Of a stretch of DNA of 64,000 nucleotides, positions 17,523 to 28,496 are shown piece by piece. Below the pieces are notes generated by a model. The model was not told the origin of the DNA, did no database searches, and saw only the letters and a list, made by a program, of their open reading frames with translations. A program made the translations under genes and the position numbers. The first letter of the stretch is position 1; each line of letters begins with the position of its first letter. This stretch comes from Tigriopus japonicus (lineage: Eukaryota > Arthropoda > Copepoda > Harpacticoida > Harpacticidae), in assembly GCA_010645155.1 (NCBI GenBank), contig CM021317.1, forward strand, positions 10,194,441 to 10,258,440. Direction: 5' to 3'.

Positions 17523-19712
17523 ATGGAGGAACATCTGCTGGAAACCCACTGTCCTTCTTGGCCTTCACCCACACTCGCAGCCTTGGGACGTCGAGGAGCC
17601 TCAGACGGAGACACTACACCCAAGAAGCCGGCCTTCAATCGAGCTCAGGGCAACGAGAGAGCTGAACAACTCGTTTGGCGGAAGCAAACACAGCCAGGAA
17701 CACGGAGGATGGCGAGGGAATGTCCTGCATTGCAGATGATCACTCCCTTGCCAGCCACTCCATATAGCCAAGACTATGACCATTCCGTGGACCTTTACGG
17801 CGAAGCCGACGACGGAAACGACGGTGCTCACGATGACACCAACGTCATTGGAAGCGAGATAGAGGAAGAAGAATTCAGTCCAAACTGGATGAAGGAATCC
17901 TTGAAAGAGATTAGACCTGTGGCAGATTCGTCCAAACTCGGAAGTTCGAAGAGTCTGTCGTGGTGGCGAAAGCGCAAAAAGTACAAGTGGCACACCAAAG
18001 GGAACACCATTAACATACTCGATGACAGAGCCTTGGCTCGAGTGGTTAGTTTCCCCAAGTCCAAATCCGAAAGTTCCGTGCTCTATCGAACTATGTCGAG
18101 CAATCCAACGGAACCTGCTGCTCTATCAGAGGTCAATCCGTCCGATCCCATGGACCCCCATGAGGGTGATCCACATTTCATCCTGGACAATGATAGCATA
18201 CCATTGATCGACTTTCAGCCAGTGTCCTCCACTTTAGCTCTACCCCCTATAGCTACCCCCGCATCAACAACAGTGGCAATGGGTCCACTATTGGAGCACG
18301 TCAATGCTTACAGCAGAATGCAAAGTGAGTGTGAACGCTCTGCCAATTCCCTGGTGCACTTGAGACCCCCTTTGGATGCATCTTCGACTCATGCACTTGT
18401 CAAGTTGGGCAAAAGCTTGGACGTGGAGTCGTCCTCTCGAAGTGATTACAGTGCAGTGAATAACAACCAGCCTCACGTGAAGTCAATGCGACGAACTTTC
18501 AGTCAGGGCGAGAATGGTGGAAACACAAAGAACCAAAGTCCCCAAGAGGGCCTCATGGATGACCTTGAGTTGGGATTAAAATTGAGGCTCTATGATAATG
18601 ACTCCTCTCATTTCGAGGGACACTCGTCGGATCTAATGGAAGTGCCTTTGCTCTCGTCGTTGTTAGAATCTTCGCATTCAGGTTCCACAAAGCCAACTGC
18701 ACCTCGTCGTGTTCCTCTGGTTCGCCAACAAGGGACCCTCCAATTTGATGACGAAGACTCGACTGAAAGTAAACCCATGGCATCTTGTTCACCCGAGCAT
18801 GTGCCATTAGTTCACGATGTGTCTTCGCCATCTCAAGATGATGGTTTCTTCTCACAAACGGGGGGAGAGAAAACGGATTCCCCGGAGGATGTCGAGGTTG
18901 ACGAGGACGCCGATGAGTGTAAGAACCACCTTTCAGCCTTGAACGTCGTCGCCAGACGGACAAATCTCAATAATTTGCCTTTGAAAAGAGCTCTGACTTT
19001 ACCTTCATCCGACATGGTTCAACTTCGATCACCCATGCGAAGGAATCCACAGGGTAACGGGGATTCTCCCGTGGAAGACATGAGTATCGATATCCCTTAT
19101 TCTGCTTCCAATCGGCCTCCAATCCTCCGGGCAGAGAGTATGGACACGTCCTTAGTGATTCCGACCTTCACCGTGACCATCAATCCTCTAGAAGACGATG
19201 AGATCACCTTTGTGCCCGATTCGCCGACAGCTTGTCCGCCTTCCAAAACCCTGTCCGAGTCCGTCGACAACAGCAAGCTCAATGGAACAGGCAAACGAAA
19301 TGGATCCATCGACAAGCACAATCTGGCTTGTGACGACATGGACGATCGACGGTGTTCTATTGGATCAGCCTCGTCTTTGCAATTGGACAATCGTTTGAGT
19401 GTTCCAGATCTGACCATCCGTCGCGTGAGTGAGATCAGTCACATTAACGAGCTCCGTCAGGGAATAAGTGGCATGGAACATATCAACAGTGAGTGCTATG
19501 AGGTTGTCAGAGACGTCAATCCAGACACATTCAGTCTGGACTCTATCCACAAGACGGTGTTCAAACGGTGTCAAAACAAGTACGTGCCGCCTCAACGCTC
19601 CTCGACGCAGAACAAATGCTTTGTGATCGTGACCTCGGGATGCACCATATTTGGCATCATTTATGGATTCTGGTACAAGAACTTTGGACCAGGGGCACAC
19701 GATCTGCATTGA
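17523..19712 (+). CDS. Unrecognised 729-residue protein with C-terminal membrane anchor
   Basis: A single uninterrupted exon; codon use and base composition are clearly coding, richer in GC than the surroundings. The chosen ATG has an A at -3 and G at +4 (GAAATGG). No catalytic domain is recognised. Visible features: mostly polar and disordered; a basic cluster WWRKRKKYKWHTKG near residue 150; repeated R-x-x-S/T sites (RRTFSQ, KRALTLP, LRAESMD, DRRCSIG) that look like basophilic-kinase or 14-3-3 sites; proline- and acid-rich linkers; a more ordered region near the end (ISHINELRQGISGMEHI); and one hydrophobic segment CFVIVTSGCTIFGIIYGFW at about 699-717, followed by only a dozen residues. That pattern fits a tail-anchored protein facing the cytosol from ER, mitochondria or another organelle. 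No signal peptide. AATAAA at about 19901 can serve as its poly(A) signal. Confidence 0.85.
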   Translation: MEEHLLETHCPSWPSPTLAALGRRGASDGDTTPKKPAFNRAQGNERAEQLVWRKQTQPGTRRMARECPALQMITPLPATPYSQDYDHSVDLYGEADDGNDGAHDDTNVIGSEIEEEEFSPNWMKESLKEIRPVADSSKLGSSKSLSWWRKRKKYKWHTKGNTINILDDRALARVVSFPKSKSESSVLYRTMSSNPTEPAALSEVNPSDPMDPHEGDPHFILDNDSIPLIDFQPVSSTLALPPIATPASTTVAMGPLLEHVNAYSRMQSECERSANSLVHLRPPLDASSTHALVKLGKSLDVESSSRSDYSAVNNNQPHVKSMRRTFSQGENGGNTKNQSPQEGLMDDLELGLKLRLYDNDSSHFEGHSSDLMEVPLLSSLLESSHSGSTKPTAPRRVPLVRQQGTLQFDDEDSTESKPMASCSPEHVPLVHDVSSPSQDDGFFSQTGGEKTDSPEDVEVDEDADECKNHLSALNVVARRTNLNNLPLKRALTLPSSDMVQLRSPMRRNPQGNGDSPVEDMSIDIPYSASNRPPILRAESMDTSLVIPTFTVTINPLEDDEITFVPDSPTACPPSKTLSESVDNSKLNGTGKRNGSIDKHNLACDDMDDRRCSIGSASSLQLDNRLSVPDLTIRRVSEISHINELRQGISGMEHINSECYEVVRDVNPDTFSLDSIHKTVFKRCQNKYVPPQRSSTQNKCFVIVTSGCTIFGIIYGFWYKNFGPGAHDLH

Positions 19713-19900
19713 ATAACGATGTTTGCGAACGGGAGGGAAAGTAACAAAAACTCGACTCTTTTCAAGCAATAAATCCTTATTTCCGGAAAGGAAGGAAAAT
19801 GTAGTTCCTGGAGGGGATTCACAAAAAGGGACACCGGACCCGATCATTTGGCCAGAAACTACCAAACGACGAACACGTGGCCTCATTTTCGCTTTAAAAC

Positions 19901-19906
19901 GCAATA
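19901..19906 (+). terminator. Polyadenylation signal AATAAA of the orphan gene
   Basis: AATAAA in the context CGCAATAAAGAAATATG about 190 bp after the stop codon. Cleavage site not identified. Confidence 0.5.
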
Positions 19907-19912
19907 AAGAAA

Positions 19913-21710
19913 TATGACCAACAACAAGAAGTGGGAAACTTGGCTGCAAACTAAGTAATCTAAAAATAGATGAAGGATGAATTAGCCTTTGATTGACAAG
20001 TCTTATCGATCGAATTGAACACTCCTTTTTCCATTACCCTGTGAGTGTTTCTTTCTCCCGAACTTAAGCAGAGAGATATTGGAACTTGAAAAGAAAATAC
20101 GTTCTATAGCAAGCTCTCGCTACAATCTTCGATGAAGTTGTGTGGGATTTTCAAAGGGCAAGTCTTTGAGATTTAAATGAATTCTCAAGTCGTCGCTACG
20201 CTCTTCAAGCTTCAGCATTTTCGAGTCTGTCCATGGTCGAGGTAGAAAATGGATTTTATGCAGTACTTCAAAACTCATGGCGAACTGAACTCAAACTACT
20301 GGAAAAGTTAGCACCGAGCAAAAAAAGTTTGGCCATTTTCTCTTCTCAATAGGAGGAGCTTCGAAAATCAATAACGGTTCTATCGTTTGGTCTCGCTTGG
20401 TGCTTTAATCATTTTTATTCTAGAGGCTGATTTTGCTTCAAATACTCATACAACGTGTTTGTGTTGGAAAGCATTGTCCAAGAGAAAACAACTCGTTTGC
20501 CGCATCTCATAAAAATAACATTATCTTGGGTGCACTCGGAAAAAAACATCTCAAAAAACCATAGCATCCATCGTCAAAGAGAAAAAGAGCCCATTTGCTT
20601 CCAAGACATCTGGGTAAAAGCTTATCTTTTACACGCGCACACAAACAAGTTTTAGCGTCAAATAATTGCTTTGTCTGAAACAACTAAACTTTCCAGCCCA
20701 AACAAGCTCCTTATTTTAGAAAGAAACTGATCTTGAAACTGCCAAGGTTTTAGGCTCCTTTCTAAAGCAATCAGATTCAACTTAAAGTTGACTTGTACGC
20801 GACCCTCCCAGTATTCCCGGTTAACGAAATCCTTCAAATGAGATTCCCCTTTCATTCGATCACAATCGATCTTTCTTTGTTCCAAAAAATCAGTTAGAAG
20901 TGACATTTCCACCATCAGAAAAGACAAAGAAACGAACTTTGACTGCCATCCCTATATCTCAAAAGCCAGAATCCAAGTTATCATTTCCAGTTCAATCGAC
21001 CTTGAGTCCAGATTTCGTGGGAATGGTTGTTCCACTTTGTTCCACACCTTCTCCACGTTGGTCCATGGAATGTTCCGAGCCAATAAAGAAGAGGGTCTCA
21101 ATTTATTGGGCTAAGAGGTCTGAATGAGACCAATGGGAGCACGTTCACATGGAATAGCAATTCTGAAAACGTAATGAAGGGCTGATGGAAACCGATCCAA
21201 CAGGCCTTTGAAAATTTCCAAGAGCCTTGGATAAAAAGACTCTTAAAGGCAGACTTTTGCTCCACGTCTATTCAGAGCCTCGAGTGTCTAGATTTATTGC
21301 AGAGATTTTTTCATTGAAAGTACATGCAAAAAACATTATCTGCACTTGAAGCTCAAGGCCAAAAGAATGGGCCATCAATGTTCTCTGGATGTTCAAGAAG
21401 TTCCAATTTAATTTAAGGGAGGTGAAAAATTGATCAAACTCTTAAAATTCTCCTAGGAACTTTAATAATAACGTTTGGACCACTAAAAATCCTACAAAAT
21501 GGACTAAAATGGCACACTCTTACTCAAGTACAGATTTGCTTAAGCAACATAAGCATACTATGGGATTGTCAATTCACCTCAAGATGGTAATCTTCCATGA
21601 TTCTTTGTAATAAAAGAGCGTAGATATAAAATGCGCCATATAGTGCTTTTTATTTGGTAACAGCTCACCGATTCCATGATATGCAGGAATTTGCAGAATG
21701 TTTTGATCTT
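19913..21710. other. Intergenic, nothing recognised
   Basis: No open frame with family motifs, no conserved exon and no clear repeat were seen on either strand. Confidence 0.4.
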
Positions 21711-21712
21711 AG

Positions 21713-22250
21713 ATTACGAGGGGCGTACCAAAAAGAATGCAAATGGTGTAATAACTTGAGAACAATAAGATTTATCTAACCAATCAATAAAAGCTATTTC
21801 TGAACATGATCAAAATCTCGAGATTTGGTCAGTTTCCAAAGGTGCACTTGCTCCTTGAAGCAGGTAACAAAGGAATCTTTAGGGTAGTTTTGGCTGACCC
21901 CTACGGAAGTTTTCTCCAGGCCCTCCATGTCCTGGCTCGCCCAATCCACCTTTTTGACGGCGCCAAAAAAAGGTCAAAAAGAGGGTTGTCAAAAATGTTC
22001 ATGAAACAAATTTTGACTTTTTTGACTTCATTTTTTAAAAATGGTTGTGAGGATCAAAAAATACAAGGTCTTTTGCATTCTTTTTGGTATACCACTCGTA
22101 GTTTTGGACAAACTAAAGGGTTTGAAATAATGATAGAGGGACATCAGATGGAATTACTAAAACTTGGCATTTTCATGCTTGATAGTCCAAGGCCTTGTCA
22201 ATCTTAAGCTTTTCACACCTATCTTGAAGGGAAGCTTTTTTTCATTATTT
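21713..22250. mobile_element. Possible mariner-like end/remnant
   Basis: TTACGAGGGGCGTACCAAAAAG at about 21715 resembles the terminal sequence of mariner elements (TACGAGGGxxGTxCxAAAAAG type). No matching inverted end was found, and the 130-codon open frame downstream (21806-22207) has no recognisable transposase motif. The right boundary is arbitrary. Confidence 0.3.
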
Positions 22251-22959
22251 TAAACCAAAAGACAGGTTCATTATTAGTTCTCATTCAAAATTTGACTCAA
22301 TTAGGCTTGTCGGAAAGTGATGGACTAGATGGCAACTAAATATGCGAACCGGCCTTAAAATCGTCCTACATTAACCCAACTGAACGTTTCAACAATATTT
22401 GGCAAGTATCATCTGGAAAAGCACCCTAGCACATTTGGTTTTCAAAAAAAACTGAGAAATCGACATGAAAGGTACTACATAACCATCCACGATTAAAGTT
22501 GAGTTCCACGAAGCAGACATTGACTATGACGAAATAAAAAGACATTGTGACCAAAAGGCAAGTCTAGATTACGATTGACAAGTTTCAGGAGACTTGTTAG
22601 GGGGAGTCATGACCCTGGAGTGGCAAGCCAACCACAAAACACACTCCAAATACCATCAAGAAGGTCAGGGATGGACCCCAATGTGATCCCACTAGCTCAA
22701 TGAGGAAGATGGCAACATAGCTTGGAATGAGTTGAATCTCAATGCAAAGGATCGTCAAAAAGGAACTGGGATTGTAGATTTCCATCTTAGCATTGGTGAC
22801 ACCAGATTCAGAAGATTCCATTGGGCATACGTTATGGCATGACTGGTCCAGTGTTGGGCAGATGGGAAAATTTTCGTTGTCTTTCCAGTCTATAACAGTC
22901 GAAACTAATCCAATCATTAAAAACAACATTGCCAGTATCCTATTTAACAAAAGAGCAGT

Positions 22960-23460
22960 CTTCAGAGGTCAAACACGAACCACTGTGATGTTGTGGCAAA
23001 GGTCATTATTGTCTGTGGGGCGGGAAGTTGCTATTGTTGCTTGCGGAACTTGGGGTTGCAATCAACCAACACTAGAACAAGGAGGTATCAAAACAGCACA
23101 TGTTGTCCAGGCTCTACCCCTCATATGGAGACAGCCCTTACATCTTCCATCAAGATAGGGGCCTCGCCCTCATATCCAGCTTTCTTCAGAACTTCTAGAA
23201 GAAAACATTCAGAGCTATATGGTCTGAGGAAATGTGGCCACCCTAAAGCCCAGACCTTAACCCAATGGACTTCTCTGTGTGATCCATTCTTGTGCCAAGC
23301 CCCACAAGCGTACAAAGACCTTCAAGTCTGCACTTATTGTTGCATGGAACAATATAGATAATGACATGGTGCATTCTTCTTGTGCCGCCGTCCCTGACCG
23401 TTTGGATGCAATATTGCCAACAATAGGGATTTACGTGAAATTGCCTAAAAACAAAATTTC
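22960..23460 (+). pseudogene. Degenerate Tc1/mariner transposase (DDE catalytic and C-terminal part)
   Basis: Across shifting frames one reads TVMLWQRS (S-V-M-V-W-type strand), a PGSTPHMET segment where intact relatives have QDGAPxH, then MWPP*SPDLNPMDFSV with the last catalytic Asp (about 23248-23274), then LKSALIVAWNNIDNDMVHSS and AAVPDRLDAIL. Stops, frame changes and the loss of the second Asp show that it is dead. Confidence 0.8.
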
Positions 23461-23611
23461 TCAGTCTTTATTTCATAAATCCAGAGTTGGGTCAATTACT
23501 TGAAAAAATGTAATTAATTACAATTACAATTATTTGTCGAAAAATACAATTACATCATCCGAAAATGTAATTGACTTCAATCACAATTACATGTCAATTA
23601 CATGACAATTA

Positions 23612-24983
23612 CAGTGCTGGACAAAAGTTTAGTACCACTGTTGAAATGGGAGTTAGAGGGTTCAGATAATCAACATGGAAGCTGGAACTTAATATGAACA
23701 TACCTAAAACTCTTCTTGTGTGAAACGAACAAATTTTTTATTCATATACTGCTAATACATTGGTAATATCAGATTGATTTCATTTAGGTCAATTTTTCCT
23801 GGTCAAAAGTTTAGCACCATGGATAAAAACATGTGGTTACTTCAGAGGATTTGAGCAAATTGTGAAATCAATACTTGGTGGCAGACCCGTGTTTGCTGAT
23901 GACATCAAAAATCCTTTTTGGCATGGAATCCACAAGGCTCTCCAAGGTGGAAAGAGGGATGGCATCCCAAGCATCAAAAATTGNNNNNNNNNNNNNNNNN
24001 NNNNNNNNNNNNNNNNNNNNNNNNNNNNNNNNNNNNNNNNNNNNNNNNNNNNNNNNNNNNNNNNNNNNNNNNNNNNNNNNNNNNNNNNNNNNNNNNNNNN
24101 NNNNNNNNNNNNNNNNNNNNNNNNNNNNNNNNNNNNNNNNNNNNNNNNNNNNNNNNNNNNNNNNNNNNNNNNNNNNNNNNNNNNNNNNNNNNNNNNNNNN
24201 NNNNNNNNNNNNNNNNNNNNNNNNNNNNNNNNNNNNNNNNNNNNNNNNNNNNNNNNNNNNNNNNNNNNNNNNNNNNNNNNNNNNNNNNNNNNNNNNNNNN
24301 NNNNNNNNNNNNNNNNNNNNNNNNNNNNNNNNNNNNNNNNNNNNNNNNNNNNNNNNNNNNNNNNNNNNNNNNNNNNNNNNNNNNNNNNNNNNNNNNNNNN
24401 NNNNNNNNNNNNNNNNNNNNNNNNNNNNNNNNNNNNNNNNNNNNNNNNNNNNNNNNNNNNNNNNNNNNNNNNNNNNNNNNNNNNNNNNNNNNNNNNNNNN
24501 NNNNNNNNNNNNNNNNNNNNNNNNNNNNNNNNNNNNNNNNNNNNNNNNNNNNNNNNNNNNNNNNNNNNNNNNNNNNNNNNNNNNNNNNNNNNNNNNNNNN
24601 NNNNNNNNNNNNNNNNNNNNNNNNNNNNNNNNNNNNNNNNNNNNNNNNNNNNNNNNNNNNNNNNNNNNNNNNNNNNNNNNNNNNNNNNNNNNNNNNNNNN
24701 NNNNNNNNNNNNNNNNNNNNNNNNNNNNNNNNNNNNNNNNNNNNNNNNNNNNNNNNNNNNNNNNNNNNNNNNNNNNNNNNNNNNNNNNNNNNNNNNNNNN
24801 NNNNNNNNNNNNNNNNNNNNNNNNNNNNNNNNNNNNNNNNNNNNNNNNNNNNNNNNNNNNNNNNNNNNNNNNNNNNNNNNNNNNNNNNNNNNNNNNNNNN
24901 NNNNNNNNNNNNNNNNNNNNNNNNNNNNNNNNNNNNNNNNNNNNNNNNNNCAGATCTGCCATTTCTAAATGGCGATGCACCAA
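23612..24983 (-). mobile_element. Tc1-like transposon, interior lost in an assembly gap
   Basis: The element begins CAGTGCTGGACAAAAG next to TA at 23612. On the minus strand just before the gap, the last 37 codons of a Tc1 transposase are intact: WDAIPLSTLESLVDSMPKR, then VISKHGSATKY and a TGA at 23868-23870. The rest lies in N. To the right of the gap, the sequence from 24951 is not clearly Tc1, and no inverted CTTTTGTCCAGCACTG end was seen, so the right boundary is uncertain. Confidence 0.7.
23984..24950. other. Assembly gap (967 N)
   Basis: A run of N inside the nested transposons. Long open frames spanning it are artefacts of the N. Confidence 1.
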
Positions 24984-25792
24984 CTGGTAACTTATAATGC
25001 CTGAAAGCTTAACATGAAACAGTGATTTACAAAAACCAAAAAATTATGAACGGGTTTAAATATCAAAAATATTATACCATGAACTACAAGGCATATTTTT
25101 CTTTTCCAGAAACTAACACGAACTTTATATACATATATCAAGTATGACGATGTTTTAATACTTTATTTTTCCACCTCCTTTGTCTGCCCTTAGTTGTGAA
25201 AAGCCTTACCTCCTGACACAAAAATCATGATCAAAAGCTATTTTAGTTTAATACATAGCTTGGGTGTGTATTGTAACGAAAGCTCCATGCTAGTGGCATC
25301 ACATTAACCACAAATTGATGACAAAATAATTGTTTGGCAAGTGAAAACTCAAAGTATCAATTGACATTATGGTTAATTTGAAGAAGTAAGAGTTTGAAAA
25401 GTAATTGGTAATTTGAAATTGAAAATTCGTCAATTACATGGCCAAAAATGTAATTAATTACAATTACTTGGCCCAAAATGTAATTAATTACAATTACATG
25501 TAATTGTAATTGAAATTACATAATTGTAATTGCAATTACATAATTGTAATTGCAATTACAATTACTCCCCAACTCTGCATAAATCTTAATTGAAAAATCA
25601 GTTTGTTCTGATATCTTCTAATGAGTAATAATCGATTAAATAGGTTTCATTTAGTTGCCATCCAGTATGATTGTTGACATCTTTCATTCTTGTATCAAAT
25701 CATTGCTTCTCCTGGAAAGTGCGAGCTCTTGCCACATAAATGCAGTAGATGGCGTAGTTTTTGACTGCGCCCCTTTTTGCAGTGCTCTAGTC

Positions 25793-26177
25793 TATCCTAA
25801 AGAAGCTCATGGGAAAGAAGCGAAAACTAAGCCAAGTTGTTGGGTTTTTTTGAAGCTTCCATTGTTTACTGTTGTTGTTGTCGCCGCCATCAACTCAGGA
25901 AGTCCAAATTGCAAAGAAATTTAATTTTGCGATCAGTTTAAGTAAATCATGTCAATACCGATTTATTCAATTGTCATTTTGCAAAATAAGCAATGCTCAT
26001 GTTATTGTGTTAATATTCTTTGGATCGAAAGGCTCCTTTTCCTTCCTTTTTTTCCCTCGAGCTTCTCGGTTTGTTGGGCTTTTTTGAAGCTTCACGTTAA
26101 CGCCACTTGTCGCTAGGGTCAAGTTTTCGCTTGTTTCCCATGAGCTTCTTTAGTCTACCCTAAAGAGTCTACCCTAT
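25793..26177. repeat. Foldback repeat
   Basis: CTATCCTAAAGAAGCTCATG followed by GGAAAGAAGCGAAAAC (about 25793-25830) is inverted at about 26123-26165 as GTTTTCGCTTGTTTCCCATG then AGCTTCTTTAG. A direct TTGTTGGG..TTTTTTGAAGCTT motif also occurs at 25837 and 26070. A small MITE-like element is the simplest reading. Confidence 0.6.
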
Positions 26178-27119
26178 CAGTTGAAGCCAAAGATGCTTGA
26201 ATATGTACAATATACGATGTTAAAAGAAATGTGCAATGTTGTTCGTGGCGGCAATTTCTATTGTGTTCCATGCTACAGATCTAGTTTCAGGGTAAATCCA
26301 CAATTTTCATAGCCAAGGCATACGTTTCTCCTCTTTCAAAATACACGTATATCAAGTTCACGAAGAATTTTCTCTCCAACTCCGTCCTTTTCACTATGTA
26401 AAATTTTACTTCATTGGCAAAACAATGGGAATTTTAAGAAAAACTGCTACAGTTAGACTGTAAAAATTGGAAGATCGACGTGTTTTCCTTTCTTTCTAGA
26501 AGAAACCTCAATAGGCCAATAGCTAATAGCTAACCTGTGATGGATACTGAGCTTGCTCATTCTAAAGAAGCTTTTTCAGTTCATCCTCATTCTAAATGCA
26601 GAGGCACACGTCTGACTTGTGTCTATCAGTGTCAGTTATATTTAAGTGCATTGGACATTCAATAATCAAAACACAAAAGGTTATTCTATTGAAAGTTTCT
26701 CGCCTTGGATTTCTTGTTGTATAAATCCGCACTTATGTTTAGTAAAATCCTGGGGAAATGAAACGAATCAGAGCTGGACGTAAAAAGTTTAGATGTAACA
26801 ATAAATTTACCTACATTGATTACAAAAATATCTTGTTTAATATCCTAAAGGAAAATTGAGATCCCGGCTGAATTTAGAAATATTGGAGATCATTCCATTG
26901 TGGAATTTTTCTCGTATCAAGAGACAAAATTCCCTGAATTTGTTTTTTTCACCCACCGATGAAGAATCATTCACACCAGAAAGACATTGCTTTTGGGAAA
27001 AAAATCATTCTTTTTCAGGGTTTTACATCATGAGTAGGGGTGCAGATTTCAGGCATATAAGATTTTATGCCCAACAAAATGTTTACTTGTTATAAGCTAG
27101 CTATTAAAGTTTATTTGCC

Positions 27120-27560
27120 ATTTCTCATTTTATTTGCCATTTTTGGACAAACAAATATAAAATTTATCGGGTTTTGGGCAATCAAATACAAAATTTGTCG
27201 GGTTTTGGGCAATTAGATGCAATATTTGTGTTTTTTCGGGCAAATCAAAGTCTTTTGTGAGGAAAAAATAAGTAAAAAAAAATTACCCAAAATGTTTTGT
27301 TCAAGGGATATATTGATTATTCAGTAGAAAACAATATTTTCTCTTAAATGTTCATACACTTGCATTCCACTTTATTGTTGGTGAAAAATAATGCTTATTT
27401 TCCGAATCTTTTGGCCAGTTTTGCCGCATTTTGGTAATTTTTCGTGTCTGTTTGCCGTTTTATTTGCCATTTCTTGTTTTAAATTCCATTTTATTTGTCA
27501 TTTTGGACGCGTTTACTTGCAATTTTTTTTGGCCTCAAAGGCATGTTTTATTTGTTTTAT
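27120..27560 (+). repeat. Dispersed minisatellite-bearing repeat, copy 2
   Basis: About three 33 bp units containing CGGGTTTTGGGCAA (27155-27245) precede the conserved core (27297-27390: AAGGGATATATTGATTATTC, TTTTCTCTTAAATGTTCA, CACTTGCATTCCA) and a TTTGCCATTTTATTTG-rich tail. It matches 7500-7705 in the same orientation and 62155-62400 inverted. Confidence 0.8.
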
Positions 27561-28496
27561 TAGTTTTAAGTTGCTAGCAAAATGCATGCTTGATTTCAAC
27601 GTATAATAAACAGAAATGGCACAAGGCTTGTGAAAAATATGGAAAATTGTCAAATTGCATGTTCGCTTCAAAATTGATCAACATAAGTCAAAAAGGATTC
27701 ATGCAAAATATTTAAACTTGAAAAGGTTGACATTTATTTGACATTTTTTTCGTAAGTTGAGGAAATTTTAAAAATGGTTGTTCAATAATTGCAACAAAAT
27801 ACGCACCACATTTGCAAGTTTTACAAAGTGTAATGCCATTTCTCGATGATCAACAAAAAAACTAATAAATATTTTTTAAAAAAAAACTATCTTACTATTT
27901 TTTAGCATTTTGCACCTTTTTTGTGATTTTTGAGGGATTTATCTTTTTTGATAGTGTTTGTCCCGACTACATTGGCATTTTTTAACTTTTTTTCTAATTA
28001 TTTTGACAAATATAGCTAACTGAGATGTGAAGTTTCGCTTGTAGTTTTCACCAAAAAAAAAATCCGCCGCTCCTTTGTCCAATTCTTCATTGCGCTGACT
28101 GAGGTAAAAAAAATATATCAAAAGATGTACTAGATCAAGCTGACGGCATGAATTGCTTCCCTGTGTCATTATAACGGTTGCTTTGACAATTCAATACTAA
28201 ATCCTGTTCGTGTGGGCATTACCCAGGAAATGTTCTTAAAACATCAGACTTCCATTATTTATCGGTACGGTGTAACGAAAATCTCGCAACCCACATTATA
28301 ATTCCCACGGGACCTTGCCAATTATGACGGATCATATTATCAAGAGTAAATATTTGTATCACCATTACTCCGTACAAGGAGCGCTCTTAGCCAACGGTCA
28401 CTCATTCCTCTTGGTCAGGGTCAAGCTCAAGATTTGTCATTTTGATATCAGTTGTCGTTTGTTCCCATCAAGGAGGGGTGGTGATATATTAGGATC
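27561..28496. other. Upstream flank of the adenosine deaminase gene
   Basis: AT-rich sequence without a recognisable exon. The GATATATTAGG at 28482-28492 is too close to the ATG to be a confident TATA box, so a non-coding 5' exon may exist. Confidence 0.4.

Larger units (their letters stand above)
23482..25577. mobile_element. hAT-type non-autonomous element with 8 bp target-site duplication
   Basis: Terminal inverted repeats start CAGAGTTGGG at 23482 and end in CCCCAACTCTG at 25577. Both sides are flanked by the direct repeat CATAAATC (23474-23481 and 25578-25585), the 8 bp duplication expected of hAT transposases. The subterminal parts are arrays of TAATTACAATTAC-like repeats. It has inserted into the mariner-type element and itself received a Tc1-like insertion. 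No hAT transposase is visible. Confidence 0.85.
22328..25662 (+). mobile_element. Mariner/Tc1-type element split by a nested insertion
   Basis: Exact 14 bp inverted ends GATGGCAACTAAAT at 22328-22341 and its complement at 25649-25662; the left end abuts TA. Removing the hAT-type insertion (23482-25577) plus one copy of its duplication leaves about 1.25 kb, the usual size of a Tc1/mariner element. Transposase remains are inside on the plus strand. The inferred TA duplication is not preserved on the right (CA). Confidence 0.7.

Noticed and set aside
23862..24997. Four frames of about 360-370 codons across the gap
   Set aside because: They consist almost wholly of X from the N run. Only the minus-strand end (Tc1 GSATKY terminus) is real.
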